Shown: positions 9,317-20,757, counted from the first letter of the stretch. The stretch is 64,000 bases of DNA from Palaemon carinicauda (GCF_036898095.1 NC_090767.1:30203358-30267357); one strand, 5' to 3'. Translations and numbers: made by a program. The notes: generated by a model not told the origin, from the letters alone.

Positions 9317-10989
9317 ATGAGAGGTTGTCTGTTCCCTAGGGCATCTTTGGATGTAGTTATCCCTCAAACTCACCCTGAGATCCCCCTCGTCCAGATTCCG
9401 ATAGAATCTGATGTTTCAGATGCCTTGAAAGACATCCAGCTGGAAGACAACTTGTCGGTGGTTGCCGAAGATACGGAACGCAGTCTTCTAGCAGAAGAGC
9501 AGGATCAGGAGGCTGTCTTACCTCCTGAAGGCGACGACGAAAAAACCAAAACTATTTCGGTTTCATTGGCTGCGGTGACTGAGCCTGTCCCGTCGAACTC
9601 TTCCGCCCCCCAATTGGATACGATTAGCCATACGCTAACTTCCCTTCTGTCCATGTTTCAGGACATGAAGTAGCAGTCATCCGAGAAGGAAACTGCACTT
9701 CGTTCAGAGATGCATCAACTCGTATCTACTCGTTTAGCCCCCAAGAAGCTAAACGTGAAGGAACTTCCCTCTTTTTCAGACATCAATCCTTGGAGGTATG
9801 CTGGACACATGCCTATGTTAGGAAGGAAGATCTTCCTCTCCGACAAACTGGGCACAGTCGCAGTAGAGGATGTTGAGTTCTGGCCCAGTAAAGGGGCCTA
9901 CCCGGATTGTTACGTTCGCTTAAGGACGGAACCTCCCTCAAAAGAGGAGACGGAGCTGAAAGAGGTCATCATCAGGACCTCCCCAAGACCCAGGCCTTGT
10001 TCACTAAGACCTTGAAGGAGAGGGCCTTCTCTAGTTCCAAGGTACCGGCTCTCAGCACGAAGCACCCATCCTTCATTGCTGCTTCTTCCCGTGCCTTCCC
10101 CTTTATGAAGAAAGGGTTCAAGGCAGCCTTAAAGGCAGTTGAGGCAGGGAAACCTTGTCCTACACTTGAAGAGTGTAGACCCTTTTCCCTCCCCCTACCA
10201 TCTGACGATGCTGACTGGAAGGACGTTTATAACACCTTCTCGGTTGGGAAGCTGGAGGCTGACATTGCCGGACGTCAGTTCGGAGAAGACCTCCCGAAGT
10301 TGTCGGACTTCCACCTGCGCAGGGAGCAGGAGACGAAGGAGAGACTTGCCGCCTCTATGTCCTTACAGACTGGATTAGAGACTATGGCAAGCGTCCCAGA
10401 CACCCCAGACATGTACATGGTCTTTGCCAAAGCTCATTTGGCAACGGTCACCAAGGACCTGTACAACTTCATTAAAGCCAGACGGGCTTGCAGAGAGTTC
10501 GTGTTCGCCTCGGCTGCGGGGAGGCACGAACCCAGGAAGCTGATAGCTTCCAACATCTGGGGAAAAGACCTCTTCCCAAGCGAAGTGGTCAAAGAGGTTG
10601 TTGACAAAGCCGCTACGGAGAATGGGAATCTCCTCCACAAGTGGGGCTTATCATCCAAGAGGAAGTCTTCCAGTGAGGAGGGTCCCCAACCCAAACAGAA
10701 AACTAAATGACCTAGAGTGCCCTCTCGCCCTCCACGACAACAACAACAGCTTCCCGTGGCCACGGTGCCCCAGACGGTGGCACAACCACCTACCACATAC
10801 CAGCTGGTGCCCCAACAAGTGGCGACTCAGTCGCCTGTCTTTACCCCAGCCTTTGAAAGGCAATCTACAACCTTTCGGCCAAAGTCTCTAGGTTCCTTTC
10901 GAGGTTCCTCTAGACGCCCCTCTAGAGGCAGGGGCAACAAAGGTGGACGTGGCCAAGGAGGCAAGTCCTCCAACCAGCACTCCAAGTGA
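9317..10989 (+). pseudogene. DIRS-like gag, broken
   Basis: Reads as one Gag split by three lesions: an in-frame TAG at 9671-9673, a one-base loss around 9985-9990 that moves the frame from +2 to +1, and a TGA at 10708-10710. After the last stop the same frame continues to 10989 with a Gln/Pro-rich linker and a strongly Arg/Gly-rich tail (GNKGGRGQGGK), the expected RNA-binding end of Gag. The middle part contains a conserved-looking TKDLYNFIKARRACREFV block. Start chosen at the ATG at 9317; no better upstream ATG is in frame. The downstream RT begins within ~100 bp. Confidence 0.75.
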
Positions 10990-11090
10990 GATGCTTCCAG
11001 TAGGAGGGAGATTTCTCCTCTTCCGGGATCGCTGGACCTTCGATCCCTGGGCCCACAGCTTAATCAAGAATGGACTGGGGTGGAGTTGAG

Positions 11091-12809
11091 ATGCAACTCC
11101 ACCAATTTTCCCCTCAGTTCTTCCAACACTCAACCCCCATTCTGGAAGAATATGTCCAAGAACTCTTAGAGAAGAGAGTTGTAAGGAGGGCAAAGTCCAT
11201 CAAATTCCAATGAAGGCTGTTTTGTGTTCCGAAGAAGGATTCGGAAAAGCTCAGAGTCATTCTGGACTTATGACCACTCAACAAGTTCAGAATGCTGACT
11301 CTTCAACACATAAGGACCCTACTGCCCAAACAGGCATACGCAGTCTCCATAGACATGGCGGACGCATATTGGCATGTTCCGATCAATCGACAAGTTTCCT
11401 CCTACTTAGGATTCAATCTACAAAAGAGACAATATGTCTTCAGAGCCATGCCCTTCGGACTAAACATAGCCCCAAGGGTATTCACAAAGCTTGCGAACGC
11501 AGTCATTCGTCAACTACGCCTAAAGGGAGTTCAGGTGATTGCCTACCTGGACGACTGGCTGGTATGGGCAGCATCCGAAGAAGAATGCACACAAGCCTCC
11601 AAGGAAGTGATCCAGTTCCTGGAACATCTAGGATTCAAGATCAACTTGGAAAGGTCTCGACTATCTCCAGCTCAAAAGTTCCAATGGCTGGGTGTCTACT
11701 GGAACTTACAGTCACACTGCCTCTCCAATCCATTAAAGAAAAGGAGAGAGATAGCGGGATCTGTGAAGAGACTCCTTCAATCCGTCAGGATAACAAGAAG
11801 GCAACAAGAGAGAGAGTTGGGGTCTCTCCAGTTTGCCTCGATGACAGACCCAGTGTTGAGAGCACAATTAAAAGATGCATCAGGAGTCTGGAGAAAATAC
11901 GCATCAAACGCTCGAAGAGATCTAACAAGACCGATACCAACTCGTCTGCGATCACTTCTCAAGCCATGGTCAGAGGCCAAGTACCTAAAGAAGAAGGTAC
12001 CCCTACAACCACCTCCACCTTCAGTCACCATTCACATGGATGCCTCGAAGGAAGGAGGGGGAGGCCACTCTCACCAATGGAAAGTCCAAGGAACCTGGTT
12101 CTCCCTCTTCAAGACCTTCCGCATCAACATTCTGGAAGCCATGGCAGTTTTTCTATCGCTGAAGAAACTGAAGCTTCGCTGCTCGATCCACATCCGGCTG
12201 GTCCTAGACAGCGAAGTGATAATGAGATGCCTAAATCGACAAGGCTCGAGATCGCCTCAAATCAACCAAGTGATGTTGGCCATCTTCCGCCTGGCGGAAA
12301 AGAAAAGATGGCACTTATCAGCAGTTCACCTCCAAGGGTTCAGCAATGTGACGGCGGATGCTCTATCCAGGCTCACCCCAATAGAGTCAGAATGGTCCCT
12401 AGACGCAAGATCATTCTCCTTCATCTTACGCAAAGTCCCAGGACTGCAGATAGACCTCTTCGCGACGAGCGACAAGAAGCTACCCAGATCCATAGCCCCG
12501 TACGAGGATCCTCTAGCGGAAGCAGTGGATGCCATGTCCATAGATTGGAACAGATGGTCCAGGATTTACCTGTTCCCTCCAACCAACCTCCTGCTGAAGG
12601 TCCTCAACAAACTGAGATCATTTCAGGGAACAGCAGCAATAGTGGCTCACAAGTGGCCCAACAGCATATGGTTCCCACTGATAACGGAACTACGACTGAA
12701 GCTGATTCCATTGCCGGATCCAGTTCTGACTCAACAAGTGCAGAAGTCGACTGTCTCCGCTTCATCACAGAAAACCCGGAACCTTCATCTCATGATTTTC
12801 TCACCTTAG
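11091..12809 (+). pseudogene. DIRS-like reverse transcriptase / RNase H / methyltransferase-like, 5' end broken
   Basis: From 11292 the frame is open for 505 codons. It shows the DMADAYWHVPI block (~11355), the catalytic YLDD at 11544-11555, RNase H with HMDASKEGG near 12034, and a DLFAT / VDAMSIDW region with FPPT near 12560 in the place of the Dam-like methyltransferase motif. Upstream RT sequence in the same frame is interrupted by TGA at 11211-11213 and TGA at 11271-11273, and related sequence further upstream (to ~10994) is in another frame, so at least one frameshift is present as well. The catalytic core itself is undamaged. Translation from the internal ATG at 11292 would lack the N-terminal finger residues. 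Confidence 0.8.
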
Positions 12810-13771
12810 CAGTCAAGAAAAGGTTTGGGATTTCAAAGGGAAGTATCAACTTTTTAGAAGAATACAAATCGAAATCTACTAGAAGACAATACGAGTCTTC
12901 CTGGAAGAAATGGGTTGCCTTCGTCAAGGAAAAGAAACCAAAAGAGATCTCAACAGATTTCTGTTTATCTTTCTTTATTCATCTCCATGAACAAGGTTTA
13001 GCAGCCAACACGATCTCCACGTGTAAATCTGCCTTGACCAGACCCCTACTATATGCTTTCCAGGTGGACTTCTCGAATCAAATCTTCAACAAGATCCCTA
13101 AGGCCTGCGCTCGACATCGGCCCGCAGCACCTCCGAGGCCCATTTCTTGGTCCTTGGATAAGGTTCTTCATCTAGCCTCTACCTTGAACAATGAAGATTG
13201 CTCTCTAAAGGATTTGACTCAAAAGTTGATAATCCTATTTGCACTAGCCTCAGGAGCCAGAGTTAGTGAAATAGTGGCCCTTTCGAGGGATGATGGCCAC
13301 ATTCAGTTCACAGACTGCGGAGAACTGAACCTTTTTCCTGACCCAGCGTTTCTCGCTAAGAATGAGCTGCCCACCAAAAGGTGGGGTCCCTGGAGAATCT
13401 GCCATCTGAAAGAAGATGCATCTCTATGCCCAGTAGAATGCCTAAAGGTCTATTTTTGTAGAACTTCAGACTTTGGGGGAGGACAGCCTTTCAGAGGAGA
13501 AACCTCAGGTTCAACATTGACCTTGAAACAATTAAGGGCAAAGATCACCTATTTCATTCGCAGAGCGGATCCAGACAGCACACCCGCAGGTCATGATCCG
13601 AGAAAAGTTGCTTCGTCTCTGAAATTCTTTCAGAACATGAGTTTTGAAAGTCTTCGCTCCGATACTGGATGGAAGTCATCCAGGGTTTTCTTCAAGCACT
13701 ACGCGAAACAAGTGCAAGAGATTAAGCATTTTGTGGTGGCAGCAGGTAGTGTACTAAAACCTGCCGCTTGA
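11210..13771 (+). CDS. DIRS-like tyrosine recombinase, frame open across the RT region
   Basis: A frame of 853 codons with no stop. The recognisable recombinase is the last ~350 residues (from ~12720). Catalytic residues seen: Arg in GARVSEI (codon 13259-13261), HDPR box (His 13592-13594, Arg 13599-13601) and Tyr in KHYAKQV (codon 13700-13702), plus the N-terminal WKKWVAFV DNA-binding block. The enzyme would integrate circular element DNA. As in the element at the left of the window, the first ~500 codons are antiphase to RT and probably not a functional domain. Its ATG at 11210 overlaps a TGA in the RT frame (ATGA). It is the only undamaged gene of this element. Confidence 0.85.
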   Translation: MKAVLCSEEGFGKAQSHSGLMTTQQVQNADSSTHKDPTAQTGIRSLHRHGGRILACSDQSTSFLLLRIQSTKETICLQSHALRTKHSPKGIHKACERSHSSTTPKGSSGDCLPGRLAGMGSIRRRMHTSLQGSDPVPGTSRIQDQLGKVSTISSSKVPMAGCLLELTVTLPLQSIKEKERDSGICEETPSIRQDNKKATRERVGVSPVCLDDRPSVESTIKRCIRSLEKIRIKRSKRSNKTDTNSSAITSQAMVRGQVPKEEGTPTTTSTFSHHSHGCLEGRRGRPLSPMESPRNLVLPLQDLPHQHSGSHGSFSIAEETEASLLDPHPAGPRQRSDNEMPKSTRLEIASNQPSDVGHLPPGGKEKMALISSSPPRVQQCDGGCSIQAHPNRVRMVPRRKIILLHLTQSPRTADRPLRDERQEATQIHSPVRGSSSGSSGCHVHRLEQMVQDLPVPSNQPPAEGPQQTEIISGNSSNSGSQVAQQHMVPTDNGTTTEADSIAGSSSDSTSAEVDCLRFITENPEPSSHDFLTLAVKKRFGISKGSINFLEEYKSKSTRRQYESSWKKWVAFVKEKKPKEISTDFCLSFFIHLHEQGLAANTISTCKSALTRPLLYAFQVDFSNQIFNKIPKACARHRPAAPPRPISWSLDKVLHLASTLNNEDCSLKDLTQKLIILFALASGARVSEIVALSRDDGHIQFTDCGELNLFPDPAFLAKNELPTKRWGPWRICHLKEDASLCPVECLKVYFCRTSDFGGGQPFRGETSGSTLTLKQLRAKITYFIRRADPDSTPAGHDPRKVASSLKFFQNMSFESLRSDTGWKSSRVFFKHYAKQVQEIKHFVVAAGSVLKPAA

Positions 13772-14740
13772 TTTCTGCGAAGAACAGTGCATTAATTGGG
13801 ACTTTAGTGAAGGGTGTACATGGTTTCCTCCTACGGAGTGACATGTTTAGTGAAGTGTCTAAGTAGTGACACTATGAACTGTTCTAAGTATAAGGTGAAA
13901 GAAGCATAAAAGACATACACATGTGCCATGCGTATAAGTACGCAAGTGTTGATGAACTGTAACGACAGAAATGTGAAATAATGAAATACTACGATATTTC
14001 CTTTACAGTGGCTTCATGTTTCCTTTCCAGATGAAACAGCTTTTTCTGTTATTACTATTTTATTATGCTTTACACAATATTTCCAAAAAATTTCTTTGAT
14101 TTTATATTGTATTATAAAGTGAACAGTATTTTTGCTATCTATTATTTAGCAATAAACACTTCTTTGAATTTTGCGTCTCATTTTGCCCTACAAATTCTAT
14201 GCATGCTATATAAATAAATGTGTCAGAGCACTTATTATCCTATTATTTTGAAAATATTCTGAACATACTCTATATCTGTTCTAAGTGAACAATCTGATAA
14301 TTATGTGTTATGGTATCAAGTATCAGTCCCTGGTAATGACTGATTTTATATCTGATTGATTTACTGACTACAAATTTCCTACACGAATGAAAATCTGTCT
14401 ACCTTGCTTACAACACACCAAGTGGACCAGGGGAGGTGTCAGTAATCAATACATAATTTCTTCCTTTCAGAATACAAACTATGTTTTACATGTATATGAT
14501 GAGACTAATATACAAACTGGTTTGCTAGATTGTTCATTGAACTTACAATCCTTGGGTTTTTCCTAGAGTCTCCCATGACTCTTCCCTGTAGGGTGCAGGA
14601 AGCACTGACATAGTCCATGATCAGTTGAAAGGTGTATGACGGTAACACCATGTGTCTCTAGGTCTAGATGACCAAGGAAAATTTATCCCGCGGTTATTGG
14701 CACTATTGGAAATCCACAGATACATTAATGCTCTGGTAAA
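13772..14740 (+). other. 3' non-coding part of second DIRS element
   Basis: AT-rich stretch between the recombinase stop and the right inverted repeat. No ORF or RNA recognised. Confidence 0.5.
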
Positions 14741-14815
14741 CTTCCATCAGGACGACATGGCCTGAGCCCAAAATCTATTTTTGGGTGAGGTAGCCATGTC
14801 GTCCTGATGGACCCA
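14741..14815. repeat. Right inverted terminal repeat arranged as a palindrome
   Basis: CCATCAGGACGACATGGC (from 14743) and its reverse complement GCCATGTCGTCCTGATGG (from 14793) face each other, with the flanking CTGAGCCCAAAA / TTTTGGGTGAGG also nearly complementary. The left arm is the right terminus of the second DIRS element. The right arm looks like the start of another terminal repeat, abutting it. A third copy in the left-arm orientation is at 15562-15603. Confidence 0.75.
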
Positions 14816-14898
14816 CCCTCCTTTTACAAAGGATGAATGGATCCCTCCCAAACGTCCTGTATCTGTAGCACCTCGCTAACTCTACAAAGAATGACAAG

Positions 14899-15414
14899 AT
14901 GGCGCTGGGATGTGACGTCATACTGGCGCCCAACTATAGTACATGTAGGAGTGTTGCCTTAATTTTAGACAGTGCATGTTCAAGTACCGTTTGTGGGAAA
15001 ACATGGCTTCAGGGTTATTTGAGTATATTGAGTGAGGAGGATAGGTTGTTAGTCGAGACCACAGATAGTAATAGGGTGGTCAAATTTGGAGGGGGTACTC
15101 AGTTGAAGTCTCTTGGGGAGTGTAGTCTACCGGCTTCCTTAGTTGAGAATAAGGTCATAATTAAAACTGACATAGTTGATTCTGACATTCCTTTATCAAG
15201 GCAGGCTATGGAAACTGCCAAGGTAAAGATGGATATCGAAAATGACTCTGTGGAGATTTTAGGCAAACCAATAGTTTTGAATATTACTTCTTGTGGACAT
15301 TATTGTATTCCTCTTGGTAATGATGCCAATGTTGAGAAGCAGGAAAACGCTGCGAACAAAGGAATCACTCATCAGATGACGAACGAGGGCACCATAGGGG
15401 GACAGGATATGTAA
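14899..15414 (+). pseudogene. Ty1/copia-type protease segment
   Basis: Open for 171 codons. Near residues 22-34 it has ALILDSACSSTVCGKTWL, an aspartic-protease active-site pattern (D-S-A in place of the more common D-S/T-G) as used by copia-type polyproteins. Near residue 131 it has a CGHYCIPL block common downstream of the protease. The normal neighbour on the 5' side, gag, is absent: a DIRS-type palindrome ends 84 bp upstream. The Met at 14899 lies beside GACAAGATGGCG and may be fortuitous. Part of the same broken polyprotein as the integrase and RT segments to the right. Protease activity is plausible only in the context of the full polyprotein. Confidence 0.65.
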
Positions 15415-15603
15415 CCGCTCCTCACGATACGTCCCTAATTATACACGATATCTTCGGATAGCCGTTCTGGGGGTTAGAACCCCGTGATACCTGACGGTTA
15501 TTCTCTTGTAACATCACTCACAGAAATATTATAGAGTAGGAAGCTGCCGGAAGGAACCTTCCATCACGACGACATGGCCATCTCACCCAAAACTAGATTT
15601 TTC
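15415..15603 (+). repeat. Insertion separating protease and integrase, ending in a DIRS-type terminal repeat
   Basis: From ~15556 the sequence repeats the DIRS terminal block (CCATCACGACGACATGGCC, then CTCACCCAAAA and TAGATTTTT), after which copia integrase coding begins at once. 15416-15555 is unlike copia coding sequence and contains the palindrome GGGGTTAGAACCCC (~15472). A DIRS-related fragment therefore interrupts the copia element, or the two were joined by rearrangement. Confidence 0.55.
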
Positions 15604-16565
15604 CTACGTCAGAATCCGTTTGTTGAGTGATGCTGGGATTTGGCGGGAACAGTATGCCCGTGATTGGGAGAGAATTGAGAATAACTGTGTTTTGTGTAAG
15701 CAATTTAAGAGAACTCCACCTAGACCAGTGGTTGGTTTGCCCATGGCAAAAAAAATCTAATCAGGTTGTTGCTATGAATTTGAAACATTGGCAGGGGGGA
15801 AAATGGATTCTTTATCTTATAGATATGTGGTCTCGGTACACACAGTCGGCTTTCATAGATAGGAAGAAAACCAGTAATGTGATTCATCAGATAATGAAAC
15901 TTTGGGTGGGAACTTTTGTGGTTATGGAGGGGGTTTTGCATGATAATGGTGGGGAATTCAGTTCAGATGAGATGAGGGATGTAGCTTCAGTTTTAGATGT
16001 AAGGATTAACATACCAGCTGCTGAAAGTCCGTTTCAGAATGGGTTGTGTGAGCGAATACATGCAGTCACTGACATGATGTTTGTTAAATTAAAAGTTCAA
16101 TATCATCGAACTCCTATGGAAGTGTTGTTGAAGCGGTCGATTATGGCAAGAAATTCCCTCCAGATGTGGAATGGCTTTAACAGCCACCAGTTGGTTTTTG
16201 AGGAAAACCTTAACCTTCCAAACATCATGACTGATAAGGTTCCTGCATTGGAGGGCAAGACCATCAATGAGGTTTTTGCTAAGCATATTAGTACTCTACA
16301 TTCATCTAGGCAGGCTTTCATACAGACAGAAGCCGAGGAGAGAGTCTGGAGGGCTCTGAGGAGTAAGGTTAGGAAGGCAGAGCAGATTTTCCAGCCTGGT
16401 GATTGTGTGTTTTATAAACGGGAGGGTCATGATCGATGGCTTGGGCCTGGGAATGTGATTTGTCAGGATGGTAGGTTGATCTTTGTAAGGCATGGGAGTG
16501 CAATTGTTAGAGTATCACCAATTACACTTATTAAGCAGGGGGTTGGAGTTCAGTGGGGAATTTAA
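15600..16565 (+). pseudogene. Ty1/copia-type integrase, one frameshift
   Basis: Starts with the second half of an HHCC zinc finger (CVLC at ~15686-15697) in frame 2. It shifts to frame 3 at a run of eight A (15748-15755), consistent with a one-base gain, and then stays open to 16565. The DDE core is clear: first Asp in YLIDMWSRYT, second in LHDNGGEFSSDEM and Glu in QNGLCERIH. A C-terminal block, FQPGDCVFYKREGHDRWLGPG, is typical of this clade's integrase tail. The missing first half of the zinc finger is replaced by the DIRS-type repeat just upstream. The protein would join element DNA to the host chromosome if intact. Confidence 0.8.
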
Positions 16566-16724
16566 ATCTGATGGTGCTGGGAACATAAGTAATAAAGCTG
16601 CGGGGTTAGATGGTGATGGTGATGTGGAGTGAGACTTGACATCGTTTGCTCAGTCGGATTTGAGGGAAGCCGATACTACTGGTAATGGGGTTGAAAGCAG
16701 TGAGGTGCAGTCAAGAGGTGCCAG
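16566..16724 (+). other. Inter-domain linker of the copia polyprotein
   Basis: Degraded sequence between integrase and RT. The frame is interrupted several times and no motif is visible. Confidence 0.4.
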
Positions 16725-18275
16725 TTGAAGCAGAAAATGAAAGTGAGAATCGTTCAGTTCCTAAAATTAGACTTTGAATGCGGGAGAATGATTGTTGGAA
16801 AATATGTGCTACAACTTACGAAAGCCGAACAGAACACGTCGCAGTGTCAGGAAGCAAAACAAGCGGAGTTGAAAAGACTATGTGACTTTGGCACTTATGA
16901 GGAGGTACCTTTTTGGGGGTCAGAAGTGTATTTCAACCAGGTGGGTTCTGACTAGGAAGGATTCTGGGATAAAAGCACGTTTGGTGGCGAAGGGTTTTGA
17001 GGAAGAAAGTACTTTTCAGAGTGATTCCCCAACAGTGGGTAAAAGTGCCATCAGATTGCTTTTGACAGTGGTAGCTAGTTTGGAGGGGGAAATAAGAACT
17101 ACTGATATTGAATCGGCTTTTCTTCAGGGAAGGGACCTTAAGAGGGATGTATACATTCATCCTCCTTGTGAGGTAAGAGTGGAGGGTGTCTTGTGGAAAC
17201 TAAAATAAGTGCCTGTATTGTTTGGGAGATGCTTCCTGACAATTTTATTTGAGTGTTAGGGAGGAGATACAAAGATTAGGATGTCAACCGTGTGTTATTG
17301 AACCAAGTTTATTCTACAAATTGTCTGGGAAGGGAAAACTTGAGGGCATTTTGTTTACTCTCATAGATGACTTTTTGCATGTAGGTACGAGTGTTTTTAG
17401 GGAGAAAGTTATGGAGCCATTGAGAGAAAGGTTTCTTGCCGGTAGTATGGAGGGAGGTCATTTTTCTTATGTCGGTTTTAGAACAGTGCAAAGTAAACAG
17501 GGTTTTTGGCTTGATCAAAGTAGTTATGTAGATAGTGTGGAGGTGGAGCAATTAGATCAAGAAAGGCTTTCGCAAAGGGGTTCGGAACTTTCAGCACTTG
17601 AGAAGACAAGTTATCGGTCTATTGTAGGTGCCATCAATTGGATTGTTTTGGGTTCAAGACCTGATAGGGCTTTCAATTAGAGTGAATCCTGCAACCGTGG
17701 ACGATTTAGTTAAGGCTAGAAAGGTTTTGAGAAGGCTACAAGAGAGTGAGTCTTGTATTCTGTTCCCATGCATAGATAATCCTTGGTCTTTGTATGTTTT
17801 TACTGATACACCATCAGCTAATTTACCTGATGGTTTTAATAGTTCTTTGGGTATTGTTATTTTCATTACTGATGGGAATAGATCAAGTCCTCTTACCTGG
17901 CATGCAAATAAGAGAAAGAGGGTAGTTAGATCGACCTTGGCCGCTGAGACTTTAGCGTTGTTGGAAGGATTGGAGGAGGCACTTTATCTTAGATCAATGT
18001 TGGTGAAAACTGACACCAGTGCCGTAGTTCCTGTTGTCATTTATGTGGATAATAAGAGTATGGTTGAGGCTATTTATTCTACCAAACTAGTAAGTGGTAG
18101 AAGATTGAGAATCAATCTTGGGGCAATAAAGGAGATGTTGAAAAATGACGTAAAACAAGTCAACTGTTAACCAGGATCATACCAGCTTGCTAATTGCCTG
18201 ACAAAAAGGGGGTTATCAGGTGAACAGTTGCTTACTGTATTTCGTACTGGTCGCTTTGGGAATATTGAGATCTAA
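16725..18275 (+). pseudogene. Ty1/copia-type reverse transcriptase and RNase H, multiply frameshifted
   Basis: Four frame segments in collinear order. The RT N-terminus runs to ~16920. Then comes a segment with RWVLTRKDSGIKARLVAKGF and TTDIESAFLQGRDL (16950-17205), ended by TAA at 17206-17208. A segment from ~17209 carries TGA at 17237-17239 and the catalytic LIDDFLHVG (LIDD in place of YVDD, ~17361). A last segment from ~17660 contains RNase H, with FTDTPSANLPDG, RSTLAAETLALLEGL and VIYVDNKSMVEAIYS. A TAA at 18168-18170 interrupts it, and the frame then continues to 18275 with a LANCLTKRG block found at the end of related polyproteins. I infer three frameshifts and at least three stops. The gene is dead. 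Resemblance is to GalEa-like copia elements of crustaceans (from memory, not searched). Confidence 0.8.
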
Positions 18276-18276
18276 A

Positions 18277-18598
18277 TGTTGTTGCTTGGTTGAGTGTTGT
18301 CTTGTTGGTAAGTTCACTCACATATTTTACGATTAATGGATCCTTATTTTAGATGTCTTGTGTGAACAAGAGTCTAGGTTTTAAACGTGGCTGATTTTCA
18401 GTCTTGAAATTTTATGGAATTGTAGCTAAAGGTTTTAGTTTTAGATATTGCTGGTTTTGAGTGACCTTTTTGATATGACATTGTATAATTTACTAGAAAA
18501 TAAAAGAGAGAGGTGAGGCTAGAGAGCAGGTGGTCTTTCTTTAGCATGGATCAAGGTGTCACAGCGAGAGCTCTCCCAGGACAGGTCAACTTGCAACA
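18277..18598 (+). repeat. Candidate 3' LTR of the copia-type element
   Basis: Starts TGTTG two bases after the polyprotein stop and ends CAACA (18594-18598), a five-base terminal inversion of the kind that bounds LTRs. A polyadenylation-type AATAAA lies at ~18499. Length 322 bp is in the usual range for this group. There is no 5' LTR in the window to confirm it, and no polypurine tract is obvious before it. Confidence 0.5.
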
Positions 18599-20757
18599 TA
18601 CTGTGAGTATACCCTCAATCAGAAGGGTAATTACATAACATCTCCCTTCATTTAAAAGGTAATATTTGTAAACATAGCAAAACAAACAGAGGCTAATGCA
18701 GGTTTATATGGAGTCTATAGCCAAACTATAAGTCCTAGATCTTAAAATACTATCTACTTTCAGTGTATGGTGATATTTTTATTATTGTCCAGTGAATCTT
18801 ACTCAATTTATATCACACAATTATATAAGTTATGGAAGATAATATTCTTAGAGGCATTAACATTTGAAATTTGTTAAAATGACTTCCTATATAAATACAA
18901 AAAAATATTCGTGGTCGTTAAATATATTATAGTTACCCTTAAATAAAGTTTTCTTTAAATCAAAACTTGTACCATTTTCTTTTTCTTAAGGCCACTAATC
19001 TAGGGGTAACTTACTTATAAATTTCACTCGTATACTGAATATCAATTAAATATCAAAATAAATTCATACGAATATCTCCTGAATTCCTATTATAATTCAA
19101 TTAATCTATTAGAAGAATATTTAAATATATCGTTAGTAAATTACTATAATTTTAGCTGATGAAAAGGCTATAGAAAACAGGCTATGGTGAAGGTCTCTGA
19201 TTGGTTAAAACAATTCTTTAACCAGGGGGCTATTTTGGGGAGAATTTCTCCCCAAATCTCGGAATTTTTAAAGGTTTTGAGGATATTGAGTGTCTGAACT
19301 CCCTTAAATCTGGTAAATGTAAAACATTATCTAAATACTCATGAATAATTATCCAGTCTTTATTGAGACTTATAATTAAAGTGAAGGACTTAATTACGTT
19401 TTATTGTTTTCCAATGGTATGACGCTCATTGCAATTAGAACTTTATCAATATATCCTTCAGAGCACAAACTGAAATCAGAGCATAAATTTATCATTAATA
19501 AAACAAAATATACTGTATGTTGTTTCACAATTGGAACAATTAGAAATAAAAACAGAATAGATTATAATTACAGAAGATACAGGAGTACACTGTACAGCAT
19601 TTCATAAGCTGTAAATTTAATTGTGTTGAAAAATGCCTGGAGAAACTACTTCTGGTCAGGGGAACTTTTAGGGATTGTCTAGGGATGTTCCTGACTGTGT
19701 AAACTGTAGAAGAAGATTCATTTCTCAGACGAAGAGAGAGGAAGAAGGAACCAAGCTAAGTCTAGTCTTTTAACTTGTGATCCTGCAAACAGTGAAGGCT
19801 TCATTAGGTGAGGAGGGACACATTTTACAAGGTTTTATTAATTTTATTATGTTCTCGTGGTATCTTTAATGACTCAAAATACTGGAGATTCGAATATATT
19901 ATATGTGTTGTAGGTTTCCATGTGTTAAACCATCGAATTTCTTTAAGGGTCTTTTATTGGTGAAGAAACTTTATAAAAGACATTTCTCAAAAGTGGCCGT
20001 TTTAGCTTGTGTTGGTAATACCATTAATCAGTGAGTGGTTAATAAATGAGATTCTTTCCAGATGTGGCTTTAACTTTACAATTAATGAGATGGTGTATAA
20101 CTGTAGTTGCTGTGTGGTTATAGTTCCAGTTAAGGAATCTGTAATCACCTATAATTGAAGTTGTTACTATAAGAGTGAATTGAGATAATAATAATGCCTG
20201 CATCCATAGGCCTAGATTTTAGAATCCAAATCAAATGTCGATCATTTTTATGGAATTTTTGTTCCCATGGTTAAAATAGAGGGTCGTACCATTTTAATAT
20301 CTGCTCAATGTTTTATTAAAAACCGACAGAACTTTTTAATCACATACTTTGATTTAATCTGGTAAGAAATATGATTAATTATTTTTCACTTTTTAAAAGT
20401 TGTGAATATGATGGTGTAAACTATAGTGAAAACTGTGATTTGTGCAAATTATTTTCATTACAAAAGTGTAAGGAGGAAAAGAGAGTTTCAGGTGATGTGT
20501 GTTAGAAAATTATTTGCTAATTAGCTAAAATACTGGACAACTCTACATTCACACGTTCTTTATTTTACTAATACAGAAAAATAAATGATTTGATATAATT
20601 TTGCATACACATGCTGTATGAATTCACATATATCATTCATTTGAATACAAATACATATAATCCTTATGACAAATATATACAATTATTTTGCTTTAAGGAA
20701 CAACCATCGCCTCACTTCCATTAGTTTGAAAGTCTTTGGCCAGCCACTCCCACCAAT

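Larger units (their letters stand above)
8445..14773 (+). mobile_element. Second DIRS-like retrotransposon, end to end
   Basis: Bounded by inverted repeats: 8445-8477 reads as the reverse complement of 14741-14773 with one mismatch (33 bp). Between them, in order, are a leader, gag, RT/RNase H/methyltransferase-like and tyrosine recombinase, all on the plus strand, as in DIRS elements. It is distinct from the first element: the proteins are clearly diverged and the termini share no sequence. gag and RT are broken, so the copy is not autonomous as it stands. DIRS elements leave no target duplication, and none was looked for. Confidence 0.8.

Noticed and set aside
14920..14935. TGGCGCCCAAC as a copia primer-binding site
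   Set aside because: It lies inside the protease reading frame and only its first bases resemble a tRNA-Lys-type site.
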